A DNA stretch of 20,374 nucleotides from Priapulus caudatus (Eukaryota; Priapulida; Priapulimorpha; Priapulimorphida; Priapulidae). Shown here in pieces: positions 18,079 to 20,374 of the stretch. The notes under the pieces were generated by a model. The model worked only from the letters and a program-made list of their open reading frames with translations, had not been told where the DNA came from and did not search any database. The stretch lies in contig NW_014579151.1 in assembly GCF_000485595.1 (NCBI RefSeq), positions 23,510-43,883 of the forward strand, given 5' to 3'. Position numbers and translations under genes: made by a program. The number at the start of each line of letters is the position of its first letter. The stretch's first letter is position 1.

Positions 18079-18192
18079 GTAACGCCACGTAACGTCGTGT
18101 AACGCCACGTAACGTCGTGTAACGCCACGTAACGTCACGTAACGTCGTGCAACGCCACGTAACGACACGTAACGCCACGTAACGTCGTGTAA
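18079..18192 (-). repeat. Decamer satellite, short reverse-oriented block
   Basis: Eleven or so units of CACGTAACGT and CGTGTAACGC type are present, the reverse complements of the ACGTTACGTG and GCGTTACACG units that dominate from 18651. The block ends in unique sequence at about 18193. Confidence 0.93.
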
Positions 18193-18602
18193 ACTTGCTC
18201 AGCGAACTCCCGCAGCAACGCGCGCCGCCTGTAATCACATGATCATGCTTCATGCTTCATGATCATGCGACACACGCGCGCCTATACGCAATTATAATGT
18301 GCCGCGAAACACTGCATGCAAATGCACACCTGGCGCCCGTTGTCAGAAACAAAATTAGTCTTCGCATTATTTTTTTCTCTTAGACCGTCGACAGAAACGC
18401 AGCGAAGTTACCTGAATGAAAATTCGTAGCAGATTTCCTCAGAACAATACGAAACAAAGTGCTGTCGTCGGTCTACGAGAAAATGTTAGTGTTATGACTA
18501 ATGTTAAGACTAATTTTGTTTTTGAACGAGCCCCTGTTGCCCAGACGAGCCGAAATCTTTGCATATTATATTATCAAGTGCTAATAATTAGGTATATTAT
18601 GA
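18193..18602. other. Unique island between inverted satellite blocks
   Basis: About 410 bases of ordinary composition contain two copies of the 10-bp palindrome CATGATCATG (around 18238-18247 and 18258-18267) separated by CTTCATGCTT-type sequence. A 77-residue frame starts at 18416 and runs into the ATT repeat; its first 60 residues have mixed composition but match no family I recognise. No gene is called. Confidence 0.6.
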
Positions 18603-18612
18603 GTATTATTAG

Positions 18613-18648
<36 letters not shown>

Positions 18649-18649
18649 G
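18603..18649. repeat. ATT trinucleotide microsatellite
   Basis: A nearly pure ATT run of about 45 bases ends at the ambiguous base 18650. Confidence 0.95.
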
Positions 18650-18650
18650 N
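18650..18650. other. Ambiguous base at ATT/satellite junction
   Basis: A single N lies between the microsatellite and the long decamer array, as at 895 and 18078. Confidence 0.65.
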
Positions 18651-19207
18651 ACGTTACGTGGCGTTACACGACGTTACGTGGCGTTACACGACGTTACGTG
18701 GCGTTACGTGGCGTTACACAACGTTACGTGACGTTACGTGGCGTTACACGACGTTACGGGACGTTACACAACGTTACGTGACGTTAAGGGGCGTTACACG
18801 ACGTTACGTGACGTTACACAATGTTACGTGACGCTACACGACATTACGTGACGTTACAGGCCGCTACGTGACGTTACGTGACGTTACGGGACGTTACACG
18901 ACGTTACGTGACGTTACGTGGCGTTACACGACATTACGTTGCGTTACACGACGTTACGTGACGTTACACAACGTTACGTGGCGCTACACGACATTACGTG
19001 ACGTTACACGACGCTACGTGACGTTACGTGACGTTACGGGACGTTACACGACGTTACGTGACGTTACGTGGCGTTACACGACATTACGTTGCGTTACACG
19101 ACGTTACGTGACGTTACACAACGTTACGTGGCGTTACGTGGCGCTACTAGACATTACGTGACGTTACACGACGTTACGTGACGTTACGTGGTGTTACGTG
19201 GCGTTAC
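18651..19207 (+). repeat. Decamer satellite, forward block 1
   Basis: About 56 consecutive 10-bp units of type ACGTTACGTG, GCGTTACACG and variants occur with no insertion or deletion. Each typical unit has two CpGs. A higher-order repeat of 150 bp (15 units) is visible: 18871-18980 equals 19021-19130 base for base, including rare variants ACGTTACGGG and ACATTACGTT. Open frames show a 10-residue period because 30 bases is three units; they are not proteins. Confidence 0.96.
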
Positions 19208-19960
19208 ACTCACGTAACGTCGTGTAACGCCACGTAACGTCACGTAACGTCGTGTAATGCCACGTAATGTCGTGTAACGCCTCGTGACGCCACGTAACGT
19301 TGTGTAACATCACGTAACGTCGTGTAACGCCACGTAACGCCACGTAACGTCGTGTAACGTCACGTAACGTCACGTAACGCCGTGTAACGCCACGTAACGT
19401 TGTGTAACGTCACGTAACGCCACGTAACGTCGTGTAACGCCACCTAACGTCACGTAACGTCGTGTAACGCCACGTAATGTCACGTAACGTCGTGCAACGC
19501 CACGTAACGTCACGTAACGTCGTGTAACGCCACGTAATGTCACGTAACGTCGTGCAACGCCACGTAACGTCACGTAACGTCGTGTAACGTCACGAAACGT
19601 CGTGTAACGTCACGTAACGTCGTGTAACGCCACGTAACGCCACGTACTGTCGTGTAACGTCACGTAACGCCACGTAACGTCGTGTAACGTCACGTAACGC
19701 CACGTAACGCCGTGTAACGCCACGTAACGCCATGTAACGTCGTGTAACGTCACGTAACGCCACATAACGTCGTGTAACGCAACGTAACGTCACGTAACGT
19801 CGTGCAACGCCACGTAACGTCGTGTAACGTCACGTAACGTCGTGTAACGCCACGTGACGCCACGTAACGTCGTGTAACGTCATGTAACGCCACGTAACGT
19901 CGTGTAACGCCACGTAACGTCACGTAGCGGCGTGTAACGCCACGTAACGTCACGTAACGT
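19208..19960 (-). repeat. Decamer satellite, reverse block
   Basis: About 75 units are in the opposite orientation (CACGTAACGT, CGTGTAACGC), again without loss of the 10-base register. The switch occurs at GCGTTACACT|CACGTAACGT with essentially no spacer. A 60-bp higher-order unit is visible: 19441-19500 and 19501-19560 differ at one base (19444). Confidence 0.96.
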
Positions 19961-20208
19961 CCGTTACACGACGTTACGTGACGTTACACGACGCTACGTG
20001 GCGGTACGTGGCGTTACACGACGTTACACGACGTTACGTGGCGTTACGTGGCGTTACGTGGCGTTACACGACGTTACGTGGCGTTACACGACGTTACGTG
20101 GCGTTACACGACGTTACGTGGCGTTACACGACGTTACACGACGTTACGTGGTGTTACGTGGCGTTACACGACGTTACGTGGCGTTACACGACGTTACGTG
20201 GCGTTACA
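19961..20208 (+). repeat. Decamer satellite, forward block 2
   Basis: About 25 units in the original orientation start abruptly at CCGTTACACG (19961) and run in unbroken register until GCGTTACATA, where unique sequence begins. Confidence 0.96.
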
Positions 20209-20291
20209 TAGCCGGTTACTGGTGCATAGAGCCGTCACACAGTGAAAACATATCATTCTCACACCGACTACCGGTCGTGTCTTCTCTCGCT
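20209..20291. other. Short unique spacer
   Basis: About 80 bases lie between satellite and microsatellite, with no feature recognised. Confidence 0.5.
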
Positions 20292-20342
20292 CGCACACAC
20301 GCACACGCACACACGTACACACACGCGCGCGCGCACACACGC

Positions 20343-20374
<32 letters not shown>
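20292..20374. repeat. CA then GA microsatellite
   Basis: CA repeats with ACG interruptions run to about 20342, and a GA run then goes to the window end. Confidence 0.95.

Noticed and set aside
18079-20208. Possible CRISPR array because of regular repeats
   Set aside because: The 10-bp units are contiguous with no spacers, and the sequence context is eukaryotic repeats.
18868-20372. Many decapeptide-repeat frames (TLRDVTWRYT-like) on both strands
   Set aside because: A 10-bp unit gives a 30-bp coding period in every frame; this is satellite DNA, not a repeat protein.

Overview
This window looks like repeat-dominated nuclear DNA from a eukaryote, most likely an invertebrate animal. It holds no intact protein-coding gene that I can support. 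There are no bacterial-style operons, ribosome binding sites, rRNA or CRISPR arrays. Long open frames come from microsatellites and satellites (poly-Ser, poly-Leu, poly-Cys, His-Thr or decapeptide patterns) and are not genes. An animal source is inferred from the decayed Penelope-like retroelement, the hAT-type miniature transposon, the high density of simple repeats and the CpG-rich blocks. I cannot name the taxon.

Layout. 1-894: GA microsatellite, a 23-bp pyrimidine-rich minisatellite and a GGA-rich purine tract. 896-1660: an approximately 57-bp minisatellite followed by a unique flank. 1896-2604: about 700 bp of nearly pure pyrimidine (TCC-rich). 2868-4110: a second, longer copy of the same minisatellite plus flank. 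In this copy the terminal TA tract is interrupted by a roughly 698-bp hAT-like MITE (4120-4817). 4983 to about 6460: a frameshifted Penelope-like reverse transcriptase relic with its motifs in order, invaded by a GT microsatellite. 6461-6755: TA repeats enclosing a compact hairpin. 6768-7892: a large foldback element with long inverted arms; its probable empty target site lies at 4829-4867 in the same window. 7950-10546: microsatellites and two more minisatellites, one with a C-run and hairpin in most units, the other a 17-bp G-rich unit.

10613-18076 is a compound duplication. A CpG-rich block of about 1.4 kb (block L, 10613-12015) is followed by a CTG array (12016-12466) and a roughly 1.55-kb block (block R, 12467-14020). 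Block L then recurs in direct orientation (14064-15426). After it come R and the CTG array in inverted orientation (15890-18076), more diverged. 18079-20208 is a satellite of 10-bp units whose orientation flips abruptly. From 18651 to about 20208 the decamer register is never lost, even across two inversions, so the array can form very long palindromes. The window ends in CA and GA microsatellites.

The genes do not work together as a system. The main biology visible is transposon insertion with empty sites preserved by local duplication, satellite inversion, and a segmental duplication with partial inversion. Many repeat copies differ mainly by single-base indels, and single N characters lie exactly at repeat junctions (895, 18078, 18650), so assembly quality should be weighed in every structural claim.
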